A stretch of DNA of 64,000 nt from positions 873,065-937,064 of the forward strand of contig NQMI01000004.1 of NCBI GenBank assembly GCA_002270565.1, read 5' to 3'. Both the position numbers and the translations under genes were made by a program. Positions 21,601-34,092 of the stretch are shown one piece after another. The stretch's first letter is position 1. Every line of letters begins with the position of its first letter. The DNA is from Stenocarpella maydis (Eukaryota > Ascomycota > Sordariomycetes > Diaporthales > Diaporthaceae). The notes beneath the pieces are model-generated. The model did not search any database. It worked only from the letters and a program-made list of their open reading frames with translations, and was not told the origin of the DNA.

Positions 21601-24600
21601 CTTGAATGCGGGTGCTCTTGTCGAGCCTGTACGATATGGAGTTACTACTGCTTATTGACAACATCCAGAGGTGGTCCTGGCCCTGACCAACTAACTGACT
21701 GGTGGAGCCTCCCGGCTCGTGTTGTCCAGGGTCCGTTTCGGGACCACTTGTTTGCAGCTAGTGGCGGTAGCGACGCTGCAGCCAAAGGGGCACTGACGAA
21801 TGCCCACCCGAACAAGTAAATTGCGCCGTGTGCAGCTCAGCTTCGTGTCGCATGCAACCAGCACAGCTTGGTCTGGGCAGTCAGGCGGAAGTGGCCTTGA
21901 TTTTCACCAGCAAAGTGTGCCATGGCAGCCTCGGGTAGAGATGGATCTCCAGACTGGGGTTTCCGTACCTGGCACCAGCCTCAAATCTCTGGTGTACAAG
22001 TTGTGGGGGCAATCTCTTCCACAAAATGCGCCCGACCCGAGAGGCTGGCATGGCACCGGTCGAGCACGCGCCTTGCCTGGGGCGCTTGGCCGACCAAAGA
22101 AAACGGAGGCGAGATGCAAGCCTGGCGGGTCGCATCTCGAACGCTGCGGTGCAAGGGTGATCCGTGCCGCACCCTGTCGCATCAGGCCGCTTTCAGCAAC
22201 ACCTTCTCCTGCAGCACTTTTGTTTAAGCCTCGCGGCCGTCAAATAGGTATTCAGCTGGAACTGAGACCATGTCTCGCCGCAAGGAACGGCCAGGCCGTG
22301 AATGGAGTCCAGTCTTCCATCAAACGCGATTGCGGCAGGGCTGTACCGAGTACCGATGGCAGCCTGTCTTTGGGAATCCGATGAAAATGGCCCGACGGGC
22401 GCCGGTTCTTGGTGAGAGAGGGTGCGCACGAGAACTTGCTCGTGCCTGGGACAGGCGGCTTCACATGCTTGCTTGCCAGGTATGGGCGTGTTCCGGTACT
22501 ATGGTACAGAAGAATGATGCAGTAGTCGCACGACCCCGTTGCTGTCACCATACCACGCTATGCTGCCATGTCAGGTCCTACCCAGGTTCTCCATCCTGAT
22601 GGGACGGTTCACGGATTGGCTTTTGCGGCTGTTTTGCCTTGCCGGCCCTGCCGGCACAGGTAGAACGACCCGGCCTCGCAGGGACAAAGCAAAGGAGCTA
22701 CAGCCATTGCCCAATCAAGTCCTGTCTAGGCATTCGTTCGCTGGGGCCGAGGCTGGGAAATGCCGGCAAGAGAATAGCCCGTCGCGTGCAGGAACAGATC
22801 GGGACGACTCGGAGACACATGCGACGGCAAAATCCCAAGACCAGCGGCGCTGAATGCTGGGACGCGTGTAGAATGCCAAGACAGTCGTCAGCAGTCTCGT
22901 TCTTGGTACGGGCAGCCGGGCAGCCAGACCCAGGAGAAAGGGATGGGGATGTTATTCCGAATACTGTTACAGTCGGGTTTTATGATCTCTCGTCCACAGC
23001 CTGCTGCTGCCGTGGGGGTTTGTTACGTGTGCCCATTGTAGAGAACCCTGGCTGGCCTATAGCATGCGTGGGCTGGGCTCACACCCACACTCCGGGTGCA
23101 AGCAGGGCAATTTAGACCCCTGCCAGCCGAGCCGAGGTGGGTGCCGCGAGCATCGGGAACATTGGAACCGTCCGCACTTGGCTGCTTGGTTGCGGCGACA
23201 GGGCCTGGAATTGTGGATGGCTGGGCTGGCTGGACCACGAGATGGTCAAGCCATACAGGGCTTCAAGGTCAGGCTGTGAAGCCGTTGACGCAGCGGGCAG
23301 CAGCCGGATGGAGCTAGAGCGTGGCATTTCGAGGTTGAGGTGCATCATAACATGTTGCTGATGCCATCCGAGGCAGACCCCGTGGCTCCTGATCTGGCGG
23401 CCAGCGACGCCCATGACGCCGTCACCTGGATCTGCTGCGCTCACCGAGGAAAGAGGTGAGGGCGTGTCAGCGCGTGCGCGTGGCCTTGTGGTGTGACACG
23501 AGGGCAGGCAGGAGTACATGCATATTGTACGTGAACGTGAGAGCTCGTTACATACCTCGTACGTGAGTTTAGTATGTAAGCAATTGTCAGCGCACCCACG
23601 CGGGATGGCGGGCACAGTGAGGCTGGTCTCGACCCGTCCAAGGCGGGCGTTCGTTGTGACAGGTCCAGTGAAGGTGGTGGCGTACTCTAGTGTAGTATAA
23701 TACCATACCGTAAGTGCGTCTCATTTGCCAAGACAGCGAGCGAGCCCAGTGGAACGGGATGCGGATGTGGGTACGGTTGGGTGGGTGGGTGTTGGGTACA
23801 CTTGTACACTACCTACATAGTAGGTACCGGGGTACCTGGGCATGGGTGCGGGGCGGGCAGGTGGGGAGCTGTGTGGGGATTCCCAGCCAGGCGACAGGTG
23901 AGCATGGCTTGTGCCTGTCTTGAATCCCACGGACCGTGATGCATTCCCACCACTGCTGCCATGCTGGACCACGGTTCGCGAACGCACGGCCATGCCCAGC
24001 TCATCTCATCGCCAGCCATCTCCTCAGCCGCAAGCACGGAGTAATCTGTACCATAGTATAGCCAAAAGACGAGGCACAGGCGAATGGTACGGCCCACTCG
24101 ACAGTGGGTTCCTCTCGCCATCATTTGTCCTGCTGCAGGAAAGCCAACAGTGTCCACCAATCAAATCCCATCCAGTCCTCCCCTCGAGACTGACGACATC
24201 CACGCGACACTGCGAGCGAGAGTCCCTGGAATCGCGGTTTGCCCACACAAGAACTGCGTGGGCCATGTGTACAAAGTACATACGGAGCAGGTCGTGCTTA
24301 AAAGTCCCTGTCCCCAGCTCAGCCACAGCACTGAATACAGCCGAGGGCGCCCCGCCGACCTGGCCCGGCCCTGCCATCCCGCCCGGCCACGAGGCTGCCC
24401 TATCATACCAAATGAACCTCTTGTGGCTGCTTTGGAAAAACGGATATCCTGCGCCTCGTCATCATGGGGTGCATACCGACAGCCGCCGCATCTAAGCGCC
24501 CTCTGTACCAAGTACGTACCTACCTGCGCCGCCTGGCATCGCCCGGCTACCCTACCCACTCCGAACCGTTGCGTCACCTCACTGTCAGTCACCAGTCAGC

Positions 24601-27173
24601 AATTGTGGACTGCACGTAGTATCCCTCTCGGTTTGATGCTAAGCACGACGACGAAGACGGGTATCCTAGGGGGCGCCAGCCCAGCGCTAGCACACGCCAT
24701 GTTCCGAACGGACTACCGCGGAAGCAACCTCGACATCCGCTCTCCTGCCTATGACAGACATGTCCCAGGCTACACTACCATAGTCTGAGTACACCACCAT
24801 CTGGACCATGTGAACGCCACATCGGCAGCCCACATTTTGCTCCTTGCCGCGCCTGGCCAGGCTGGCTTGACGTTAGCCACGGCAATATCCCAAGGGAGCC
24901 AAGGAGCTTGAGGTGAAGTGACAGTCGAGCGCCTTCAGTCCGGCACGCTCTTCACGGCCGACCTGAGAGTGTGTGTTATTTATTATACGCACGTGTTGAG
25001 TCGACGGCACCATCCGCTGTTCCCACATTCCGCCGCATCACCGGCCAACTTCCGTGGATCTGCCTAGAGGGTCCTCTCTCTCATGTCTCGTTGCAAAACC
25101 TCGTCTGCCCCTCATCCGGGGTCCTCGGCAGCGCTACGGTTCATCAGAGTGGAGGCCGTCCGGAGCCCAGTAACCTCGAAACCCGCAATCTCGTAGGTTT
25201 GCAAAGGCAGAAAGAAAATGACTTCTTCCCAGACCTTTTTTTTTTTTCTTGATTGCGGTATCCAAATTGGGCGGGGACCATCATTTACTCCACAATCGTG
25301 TTTGGTACCAAATCACAACCGCCAACGACATGCACGTCCCGTCGGCTCAGATCCCCCCCTGCAGTACATATAAGTTCCAAGTCGCCTCCGCGGATGAGCG
25401 GACGCGGGCACGATGGATGACCATGCCCATGATGTAGACGGTATGGAGTGCGCTGAACAGGCCGAGTCTAGAGGGGCCGATCCACGCGCTGCGACGCCGA
25501 TGCGTGAGCAGCCACAGCAGAGCTACCACAGTACAACGTCGCTGTCGCAGCTCCTGGCGCGGAGCAAGCCATCCTTGCCGATCACGGCGCATCCACTCGC
25601 GTGCCCTTGCCGGTACCGACTGCATTCGACATCCTTCATCCGTTCTTGCAGGAAGAAACCCCACGCCGCCAACCCTGTCCGCATCGCTAGCTCCAAAGCC
25701 TCACACCATCCACCATTGTCTGGCTCTTCTGCACGTCCTCGACACCGAGGGACTGACTCTTCCGCGCACGAGGAGCAAGCGATGCCCGCTGTCTGGCTGT
25801 ATGGCCTCACGCAGCATCCTGACATGGGCTGCTGCTGCGTGTCAGGGTATGCAACCTCGACTCTGGACCCCGCAGGTTATTTCATGTATACATGTCACAC
25901 GTTCAACTCGGCATGCCCACCATCGGGTGCTCAGCTGCCCCCCACGAGGGCGGTGTCGCAGACTAAACGGGACGTTCTCATCCTAGCCTCCTGGCCGCAC
26001 GCAAGCATGCCCGCGAACTCCGCCCGTGGCTTCCTAGGAGGGGGGACGTGCCTGGATCTTCCAGCGGCTGTCGTGTGTAACGATCTCACCTGAAGGTAGC
26101 CTGTCCCAGTCTCCACATGGGGGGAGGAGGTGGTTGACGATTGCGAGGCCGACGCTACGGTTTTCAGACAGGGTACAAGCCTTGTTTCTACACACTAGCA
26201 GCAGCGGGCCACCGAACATTGTAGGAAGATTTCGGAAAGGGGTCGGATGGCCCTCATTAAAAAATAAAAAAAAGACTAAAGAGTCAATGCCAGTCCTCTC
26301 CCACGTCCCGGGAAAACTAATAACACCCTAGCCTGCCAGGGACCGGCCGAGATGCGTCACCTCTCCACTGGGCTGGTGATGCGAAGTGTGATGGAAGGTC
26401 AGCGTGTCATCGCCAGGGTTGGCGGTACCCTCGCAACGTCCTTGCTCCAGTCGATCTTGTCATGTTGTTCTGGTACGTGTCCTCACCAGGCCTCACAGTA
26501 CATGTCGATGCGATCGCTCTATGGGGCACGCACTGAGATGCATTCACAAGAAGAGAAGAGGAAGAGCTCGGTGGATCGCAACAATACCGACGTGTGATGG
26601 CCAGGACATCGTCTCTATGGTAGTGTGTAGGACCCTTAAAAACGGCCTGAACAGGGGGCCTTGTGGTGGATGATCAACTGCGCCGTTGTGCGTCAGGCTG
26701 CAGGCGATTGACCAGCCAGCCAGCCAGCCCGCCTGCCCGCCTGCCCGCCTGCTCGCCACCCAGCCAGGCATCCGATGCCATACGTCCTACTTCAGGCAAA
26801 ATGTCTCGTTCTCGTTCTTGTGCATCCCAGGTGGCCCCGCCCACCCTCGCGTGCGCAGGGGTCCACCGGGCGTAGGAGGATCCACCCCTGGTCCGGCGCT
26901 CTTGTGGTGTAGGTTAAGCCGAGAGAAAGCCCTGCGACTGCTGCGAGATGCTGGTGCTGCTGGGATCAGAGTTGCCGAGCGAGATGCTAGAGGCCAGCAG
27001 GTGGGGAAGGCTTCATCAGACGCTCCGATGGGCACCCACAACCAACACGACGACCGCAGCCCGCTTCCGCAACTCGGGTTTACGCCGTGCCCTGCTGCCG
27101 CGCATGCATATTTATCTACAGATGTGCGTCCTGAGAGGCGTAATAGCAACAGTAGTGGAATTTGTGTTGGATT

Positions 27174-27213
<40 letters not shown>

Positions 27214-28085
27214 GTGTGCGAGCACACGGCGGAGGACTGAGGGACAAGGACGGGAGCACATATATTTGTACAAGGGAGGGCTTGCCTGCCCGCCTCGTGT
27301 CGTGTCGTGTCGCCTGTCATGGTCTGCTCTTGCAGTCAGTGGCGTGTCGCTCTTAATACACACTCCGTTGTATTTTCCCACTCGGCCCCTCTGCCTGCCC
27401 CAATCCAAATCCAGACTGAGCCTGACTCTTGAACCGCATCTTGGTCCCGACAACTCTATTATTACCGCCCTTGGTTGGCCAGGGCCTGCAATTCCACTTT
27501 TAGCGGACCAGGTTGCTGGCTTGGGCGTGGGTGACCGCTGCTCGGCTTGTGCGCAACTAGAAGAGCCACACCACCGCCCGCCAGACGGCGGACCAGATCA
27601 CACTACACTAGATCCAGGACACACAGACCAGACACGCAGAACAAGACAGACAACAAACACACTACCGTCGGTGCCTTGGGTGCTGCTGCAGACTCGCTGT
27701 CAGGACCACCAGGCACCACAACCGGCCCAGCCCGGCCCAGCCCAGCCCGGCCCAGCCTGTGCCTGTACTTGTAGGGCGGGTGTGTTAGTGTGTCGTGACT
27801 AGAGTGTTGGGAGAGTGAGAGGGTGAGAGTGCGAAAGTGTGAGCAAGGAGGGAGTGTGAGAGCGAGGGTGGGTGGTTGCAGGTGCGGCCAGCCGAACGTG
27901 GGGTAGTGTAGAGCACTCCCAGGATCCTCTTGTTTGTGGTCGCTGCTTGGACGGTACAAGTCCCAAGAAATCCCCCCCCCCCGTTCTGGCCGCAGTTTTC
28001 CCGCTTCCCTCTCTTCACCACCCCGTTCCTCCGCCCCCCCCCCGCGAATCACCAGCTCAAAGCCGACTCGACTCGTCCGTACGAC
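18615..28085. other. 9.5 kb gene-poor region upstream of areA
   Basis: No coding exon is supported. Open frames of 60-280 codons occur on all strands, but they lack splice-consistent extensions, conserved motifs or biased codon use, and they overlap each other. The region is not AT-rich, so it is not a RIP-mutated transposon block. It contains low-complexity islands: CAGC/CCTG-rich at 26711-26757, (GT)17 at 27177-27210, and CCCAGCCCGG repeats at 27721-27760. The last 1-2 kb is likely areA leader and promoter. The remainder could hold noncoding RNAs or regulatory DNA that I cannot identify. Confidence 0.55.
27177..27210. repeat. (GT)17 microsatellite
   Basis: A perfect dinucleotide run about 0.9 kb upstream of the areA start codon, inside the presumed promoter or leader. 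Confidence 0.95.
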
Positions 28086-31000
28086 ATGGCCGCCATATCG
28101 ACGTCGAGTCCTCTGATCTCAATGAGCCCTACCTCAACAGAGCACGACTTCCGATTCCCACGAAGGCCCGCCGACAGCGGCCCCGGCCACAGCAAGCCGG
28201 AGCAGTCAGAGGGCTCCACTCCCGCCAGGACTAACAAGAGCATGCGGACCGCCTCTCCTGTCACCAACGGGAACCCCAGAAGCACCCACAGGAACAACGC
28301 CAACAACAACACCACCAAGCCAAGGACCACCGCGGAGATGCGCGGCAGCCTGAAGGAAGTCCGCTTTGATCTCTCAAAAACATTGGACAATGCACGAGGC
28401 GCCTTGTCCAAGACAGACGCCTTCGCCGATTTTCAGGATGGCATCGCAGGCATGAGCACCAGCCCAGATGACTTGAGCAGGGACGACCCGCTGGCCACCC
28501 AGGTCTGGCGCTTCTTCAGCAAGACCAAGCAGAGCTTGCCCAACCAGGAGCGCATGGAGAACCTCACATGGCGCATGATGCACGCAAGTCTGCGCAAGCA
28601 GCGGCTCGCCAACGAGTCTTCTAGGTACGCCTGTCTTGCCCCGTACCTGCGCGGTGTGGTCTCCCCCATGCTGTGCCATGCCATTGCATGCCATGCGAAG
28701 GAGCGATGCAAGGTGCTGACTCTTGACCTTCCCTCAAAGATCCGGTGGTAATGCTCCCAGCGGCATCGCCCAGCTGCGAAAATCATCCGAGCAGAACATT
28801 TCAACCTCGGACCCCATGAGCCTCGACGACTTTCTTGTCGCTGACAACATTGCGACCCCCGCCGGCACCGCTCATACTCCTTCGCCCGAGCTCTCAAAGC
28901 GAGTCGAAGACAAGCCGGCGCGCTGGCACATCTCCGCCATCCCCATCAAGCACCGCCAGGCCTCTCTCCCGCACTTCGTACCTCAGTCTGTACCCGTCCC
29001 TGCTCATGCGCCGAATGTTCAGCATGAATTTGGGTACATCACAAGGCACCACAGGAAAACAAGTATTGACGAGAGACGCGTAAGCAATTTCATACTGTCG
29101 ATGACGAGAACTTGGGCATTGCCTATTCTCTCCCCCTCCCCCCCCCCCACAAACTCAATATCCTGCGCCATCATCCGATCGCAACTGACAGTTTCCAGAC
29201 TCGGAAGCGGCCGGCCGACTTCTCGCCTCACGTATCCGGAATTGGTGGACTCGAAGGGGACGCTGACTTCCATGAATATGCGCTCGACCATCCCCCCACC
29301 TCGGGCATGGGCCATGGGACAAATCACCCCAGCGGCGTGCCATTTCCCCTGGACACCTTTCAGATGGCGGAGAACGATCCCATCATAACCTCCGCCGGGC
29401 CTTTCCAACCAAACTTTAACTTTTCCCCAGGTACCTCACCGATGGCGCACCATGGGCCGTTCGGCAACATGTATAACAACCAGTCCATGCCCTCCTCGGC
29501 CGTGCAGAACTCCGAGTTTTATTCACCACCAGGGTCAGCCTACCAATCCGCCGTTTCTACCCCTCATCCCATCTCCGAGGAAACCTTCTACTTCGGCTCC
29601 ATGGATGTTCGTCATCAGCGGCCACACCCATTCCGGCCAGCCCCAGCCAACATGCCCAACTCGATGCCAAATCAGTTCATGTATAATCCGTCCAATGGCA
29701 ACCCCATGTTCCCCACCACCTCTAGTGCGGACCCTGCATCCGCCTTCGCCACCAGCAATTCATTTGGTCATATTGACCCAAGCCAAGTCTTTCCAGACCA
29801 GTCTGTCCGGTCTCCCGGCGTGAGCATGATGCAAGAGAGCAATGGCATGTTCAGCTTCGGACCAGACTCGGATGAGGGAGAGGATGACGTCGGCGCTTTC
29901 GCTGACCGCAACATGACTATGCCTCACGACTTCTCGTCGACCGAGTTCGACGCCGAGGGCATGCCATCACACGGCAATGCTATGCAGTGGGATGCGTCCT
30001 TGCCTGGGAACTTCAGCACCCAGGCTGCACGGTACCCTGGTGGGCCGCCCGCTGCCAAGCGGGTCACCATTGGTGGGACGACAACAGATTATGTCGAGTC
30101 GAATGACTGGGAAGGCGGCAATCTCGGCCGAAGTCAATCTCAGTCGTTCCGACATGGTGGAGACCGCAGACAGAAAGTGCCGCGAACTTCGTCGACCCCA
30201 GCGGTAAACCGAGCCTTCGATCGCGTCTCGCGATCCAACCCCGACTCTCCGCCGGCAGACGGCGCTGGGCACACTTCTGGATACTCCTCCGTGAACCCCA
30301 GCAGGCCGTCGTCGCCTCCTGGGTCCAAGAACGGCTCCTCGACGAACCTCCAGGCTGCCAACAACTTGTCAGCCGACGGAACCGCCCCCACTACATGCAC
30401 AAACTGCTTTACGCAGACCACACCTCTATGGCGTCGCAACCCTGAGGGCCAGCCACTTTGCAACGCCTGCGGTCTGTTCTTGAAGCTCCACGGTGTCGTC
30501 AGGCCGCTTAGCCTGAAGACGGACGTCATCAAGAAGCGGAACCGTGGGTCTGGTAACAGCTTGCCAGTGGGCGGAACAAGTACACGGTCGGGCAAGAAGA
30601 ATACCAGTGTTAATGCTTCTCACAACAATTCCGGGACCAACACTCGCAAGAATTCCTCGCTCGCCATCTCTTCTTCGGCTACCAATGCCGTTAGCCAGGC
30701 TTCCACGCCTCCGGCGACCAACCGCGCCAGCAGCGTCAATGCCAGCGATTCGCCCGTCAGTGGTGGGCCGTCGGGTAGCAACACTGCTAGAAGCAGCCCA
30801 ACAAGCTTCCACGGAAACGTCAGCGCAGCGAATGGTGCAGCAGGTGGGAAGGGCGTCGTGCCCATTGCAGCAGCCCCGCCGAAGTCCACCCCGGGGCCTG
30901 GCGCTTCCGCGCTTCCGCGGACAGCCGCAGGATCTGCCAAGCGACAGCGGAGGCACAGCAAGAGTGCTGCTGACAATGCCGGAATGGACATTGACAGCCC

Positions 31001-31238
31001 CGAAAACTCGACCGGCTCGAACGAAACGGCCCGTTCGATCGGTTCGAGCAGCGGATTCGGTACCATGTCGAACTCGGCCGGCCTGGGCCTTGCCAGTGGC
31101 TTTGGAATGACGCAGAGGCCCATGGTTGGCTCCGGCATGATGACGGGCATGCCCGCCGGTCAGCCGCCCGTCAGCGTGGCATCGAATGGTGCCGGTACTG
31201 GCCCTCAGGAATGGGAGTGGTTGACAATGAGTCTCTGA
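28086..31238 (+). CDS. areA: AreA/NIT2 global nitrogen regulator (GATA-type zinc finger)
   Basis: Exons 28086..28624, 28740..29079 and 29199..31238 join in phase for 972 residues. Residues about 133-172 form the N-terminal fungal domain found in AreA ([16 protein letters not shown], then [15 protein letters not shown]), followed by [11 protein letters not shown] basic block [10 protein letters not shown] starts exon 3. The single GATA finger lies near residue 692 with Cys-X2-Cys-X17-Cys-X2-Cys spacing (CTNC and CNAC), followed by the DVIKKRNRG basic tail. The protein ends EWEWLTMSL, the C-terminal tag characteristic of AreA orthologues. The factor activates nitrogen-catabolite genes when preferred nitrogen is scarce, and in Aspergillus it is held in check by NmrA through the finger and C-terminus. 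The C-terminal third is Ser/Asn-rich. Length is a little above A. nidulans AreA. Confidence 0.96.
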
Positions 31239-33693
31239 GCGGCCCGACGAGACAGAAATGCATATTTGAAAGGCGTTAACGGTTGCTGCATTGATACGCA
31301 CCACCAAGTCGCGTTATCAGCTATTTTCACACAACTCTATGATACCACGCCAGTCGGTAAAGCTATCGTTTCGCTTCACACCCGCGGCATGGCTTGACCG
31401 CGTGCACGGGTTCGGTGGTAGACAGCTTCTTCCACTGACAGTTTGCAATATTGGCATTCAGCTCGGCGCGTTCTGACTTTTTGAGGCGGGGGTGGGTCTC
31501 ACGAATATTATGCTCTGCAATGTTTTTATACCCTTGCCGAATCCAAAGCACCTGGTGCTCGGCCCATTAATCATTATTTCGATGGCGGCAACCAGGATTC
31601 CCTCCGGTCGATGGGGCCGACTCAGCTGCGGCTAGCGATACGGTCATATCGCAGCAGGACATGGCTAGATCTTCAGACCCTGGCCAAGTCTGTGGGAAGG
31701 TGGGGTGAGGCCATGTCGAGACATAGACCCGGTTTCGGAGTGCTGCTCTTAGACTCAAAGCTATTTCTGAATGCGATATGGGCCAACTCGGCGGGTTCTG
31801 ATCGCTTCATTACGAGGGGGTACTTCATTTGGATTTTGTGATGAAGCAAGCATGGGCGGTTCTGACGATTTGAGAACACTCTGCCTCGGGCCATTTGATT
31901 TCCGGCCGGAACTTTTGAGCATCCGAAGGTATCGACTATTATTTCTCCTGCGCTAGACATGATGATTCGGAGATGACTCTATATTTTTTTTTTTCCCCCT
32001 GAAGCAGGCTGGACGGAAGCGGGTGGTTGGTTTCCTCATTCCTTTTTATCCCGCTTTGCGTCTGGTGTGCGCGCGTGCATGTCATCACGTGTAGAGACTT
32101 GGTGGATACCCCGCGGATATTTTACAAGTTGAAACAAGAGAGACGGGAGGAGATGGGCCGTTCTCAACGAGCGATACACCTGAGAGAGAAGGGGCGGGGC
32201 GGCTTTTTTCCGTGAGCGTTTTATGTTTTGGTCCTCCGAAGACTGGCAATATTTTGGCAACGGAGGGACGGAGTTCTCCTTTTTCGAGGATTATATTTTG
32301 TTCCTCGATACACGGACGACCTCCGAGTTATACCGAAAGAGAATGAACGAAATCTGAAATAACTTGAACTTGGCTTGTGGTTTTTATGGTGTAAATGAGC
32401 GAGCAAATCAAGAATACCTAGGTACCTCTCAGTCCTCCCGAGCTTCGCCGGTAATCAATTTATCTGTGGTTCTTAGGAAGGCACATAGTAACGGGTCGGC
32501 TACCTAGTATAAAGTGATTAGACTTTGGGTTCAAGGACTAAGCCCAGGACAGCCACCATTACGACCGGATATTATTCACCATTATGCAAGGCGATGGTAG
32601 AAATACAATTGCCAGAATCAGCAATCGCTAGCTACATCTTGTTCCCTGTTCAGTGTTGATCAACCCTGCTCCTCGGGCCTATTTCACATGTCACAGGTCG
32701 AAGCAGTCATGCATCTGCCCCAACAAAACACCTCCTACCGAGATGTTAGCCCAATTATAGGATAATTCCCAAAAGGAACTGAGCCTTACCGAATGCATCT
32801 GGTTCAAGCGCAGGGAGAGGATGGCCGTGCCAGTGAGAAACTGGGAGGACGAAAAGGAGACATGGAGCCTCAGGCAGTTGGGTTGAGCATCAGCATGAGG
32901 CTAATACCAATCCCTTATTGGTTACGGGCCCCAACGCCCCTCAAGCTGTACATCCGGAATGGTGAATCAATAACTGTAGCTGTTCCCAGAGACCAGGGTA
33001 CTTTATGCGCGCTCTATATATCCCTTCAGCCTGGCGTTCACCTCCTATTGCTCTGCGTTTAGCTCGGTCATGACCTATAGTGTTTTGATGCTGGGTCTCT
33101 GAGCGTCTACGGCTGTATGAAGGGACCGCCGCGGCTCCTTTTATTTAACATTTTTTTTATTCAAGATAATCGTTGCTGGATTGAAAACGAAACCAACTTG
33201 GTTATAACTATGTTATTAACCAGTGTATACTAAGTGACCTCTGCAATGCCACCCCCTCCCACCCCAAGGCACATGACGGCTTACACGTTGAGCACGAAGG
33301 CCGTCACATAGCACAAGAGTTTTACTACCTGTTCGACAGGTCTCTGGACACATACCAGTTCCCATGCCAACAGCAGGAGCTAATATCCCATCCCACTCGG
33401 AGTACAAATTCACTTGCTCCAGTGCCATGTCGTACCAATTCTCAACTTGGCTATATGGGCGAGATCTTGCCTGGAGATGGTGAAGGACAGACAGGATGTA
33501 TATCATGGCATTGTCGAAAGATCAGAACGCGGGCCCCTTCAACCCAAGAGAATATGCGCCATGCACTGGTGCCATAGGGGGGGGGGCCTAGGAATAATAA
33601 CAGGCGGATGGTCGTGCTTGTAACAGGAATGTTTGGTTGCTGCGGGAATACATGGGTAGTATGGCCATAACTCAAAGAAACCAAAAAAACCAA
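31239..33693. other. Intergenic region downstream of areA, up to the assembly gap
   Basis: About 2.4 kb without a supported gene. It holds the areA 3' UTR, a T11 run near 31984, a TACCTAGGTACC palindrome at 32415-32426, and copy B of the dispersed repeat at 33090-33196. The left edge of the gap is A-rich (CCAAAAAAACCAA). Open frames are short and unconvincing. Confidence 0.5.
33090..33196 (+). repeat. Dispersed ~110-bp repeat, copy B
   Basis: Diverged partner of 11407-11516, in the same orientation with the same three conserved blocks and a T-rich centre. See copy A. Confidence 0.6.
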
Positions 33694-33714
33694 NNNNNNN
33701 NNNNNNNNNNNNNN
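33694..33714. other. Assembly gap (21 N)
   Basis: A run of N interrupts the coding sequence of the CFEM-like gene to its right. The sequence on its left edge does not continue that reading frame, so the missing segment is probably longer than 21 bp. Confidence 0.99.
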
Positions 33715-34092
33715 GGTGTAGACGCCTGTGGAGCCGACGGAGGAGCAGGACGACCAGGCGGCGCAGATGCTCGACGAGGCGGAGCTGTAGGCGGACAGGG
33801 CCGTCGGCGTGGCGGAGCATGCGCTCGACAGGCACGAGCCGACCGAGTTGGAGTTGGTGTCGGCGCCGCAGTAGGACGTCGGCTCAGGCCAGGCCGAGGT
33901 TGGCGTCGAGGAGGCCCACCTTGAGGACAGGCAGGAATGCTATGTCGGGGGCGGTCAGCTGCTGTATCAGAGAGGAGGAGAAACGTCTCCAGGAGCATGG
34001 TTGGGGCCTGGACCTACAGCACAGTCAGGGGCTCCTCCCCACCATTGTGCCGCTGCCCCGCCGGCGAGGGCTGCAAGAGTGGCTGTCTTCAT
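33715..34092 (-). CDS. Secreted Cys/Ser-rich CFEM-like protein, 3' end lost in gap
   Basis: Exon 1 is complement(34018..34092): MKTATLAALAGGAAA is a clean signal peptide, followed by PDCA. A short intron (33940-34017) with a GCTGAC branch site and a CATAG acceptor leads into exon 2, complement(<33715..33939), in phase. Exon 2 reads HSCLSSRW, then WPEPTSYC, SVGSCLSSACS, SICAAWSSC and finally GSTGVYT at the gap. The Cys spacing (at least six Cys) and the Ser/Ala-rich composition resemble CFEM-type extracellular or GPI-anchored proteins of ascomycetes. The C-terminal part is missing. Assignment to CFEM proper, rather than a related secreted Cys-rich family, is not certain. Confidence 0.7.

Noticed and set aside
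24084..24788. 234-codon plus-strand open frame upstream of areA
   Set aside because: It has no motif, no plausible splice extensions, and composition like the other overlapping frames in this GC-rich noncoding stretch.
26948..27802. 284-codon plus-strand frame across the GT repeat
   Set aside because: The length comes from the (GT)17 run and CCCAGCCC repeats, giving poly-Val/Cys and Pro-rich translation; no domain, and it is in the presumed areA leader.
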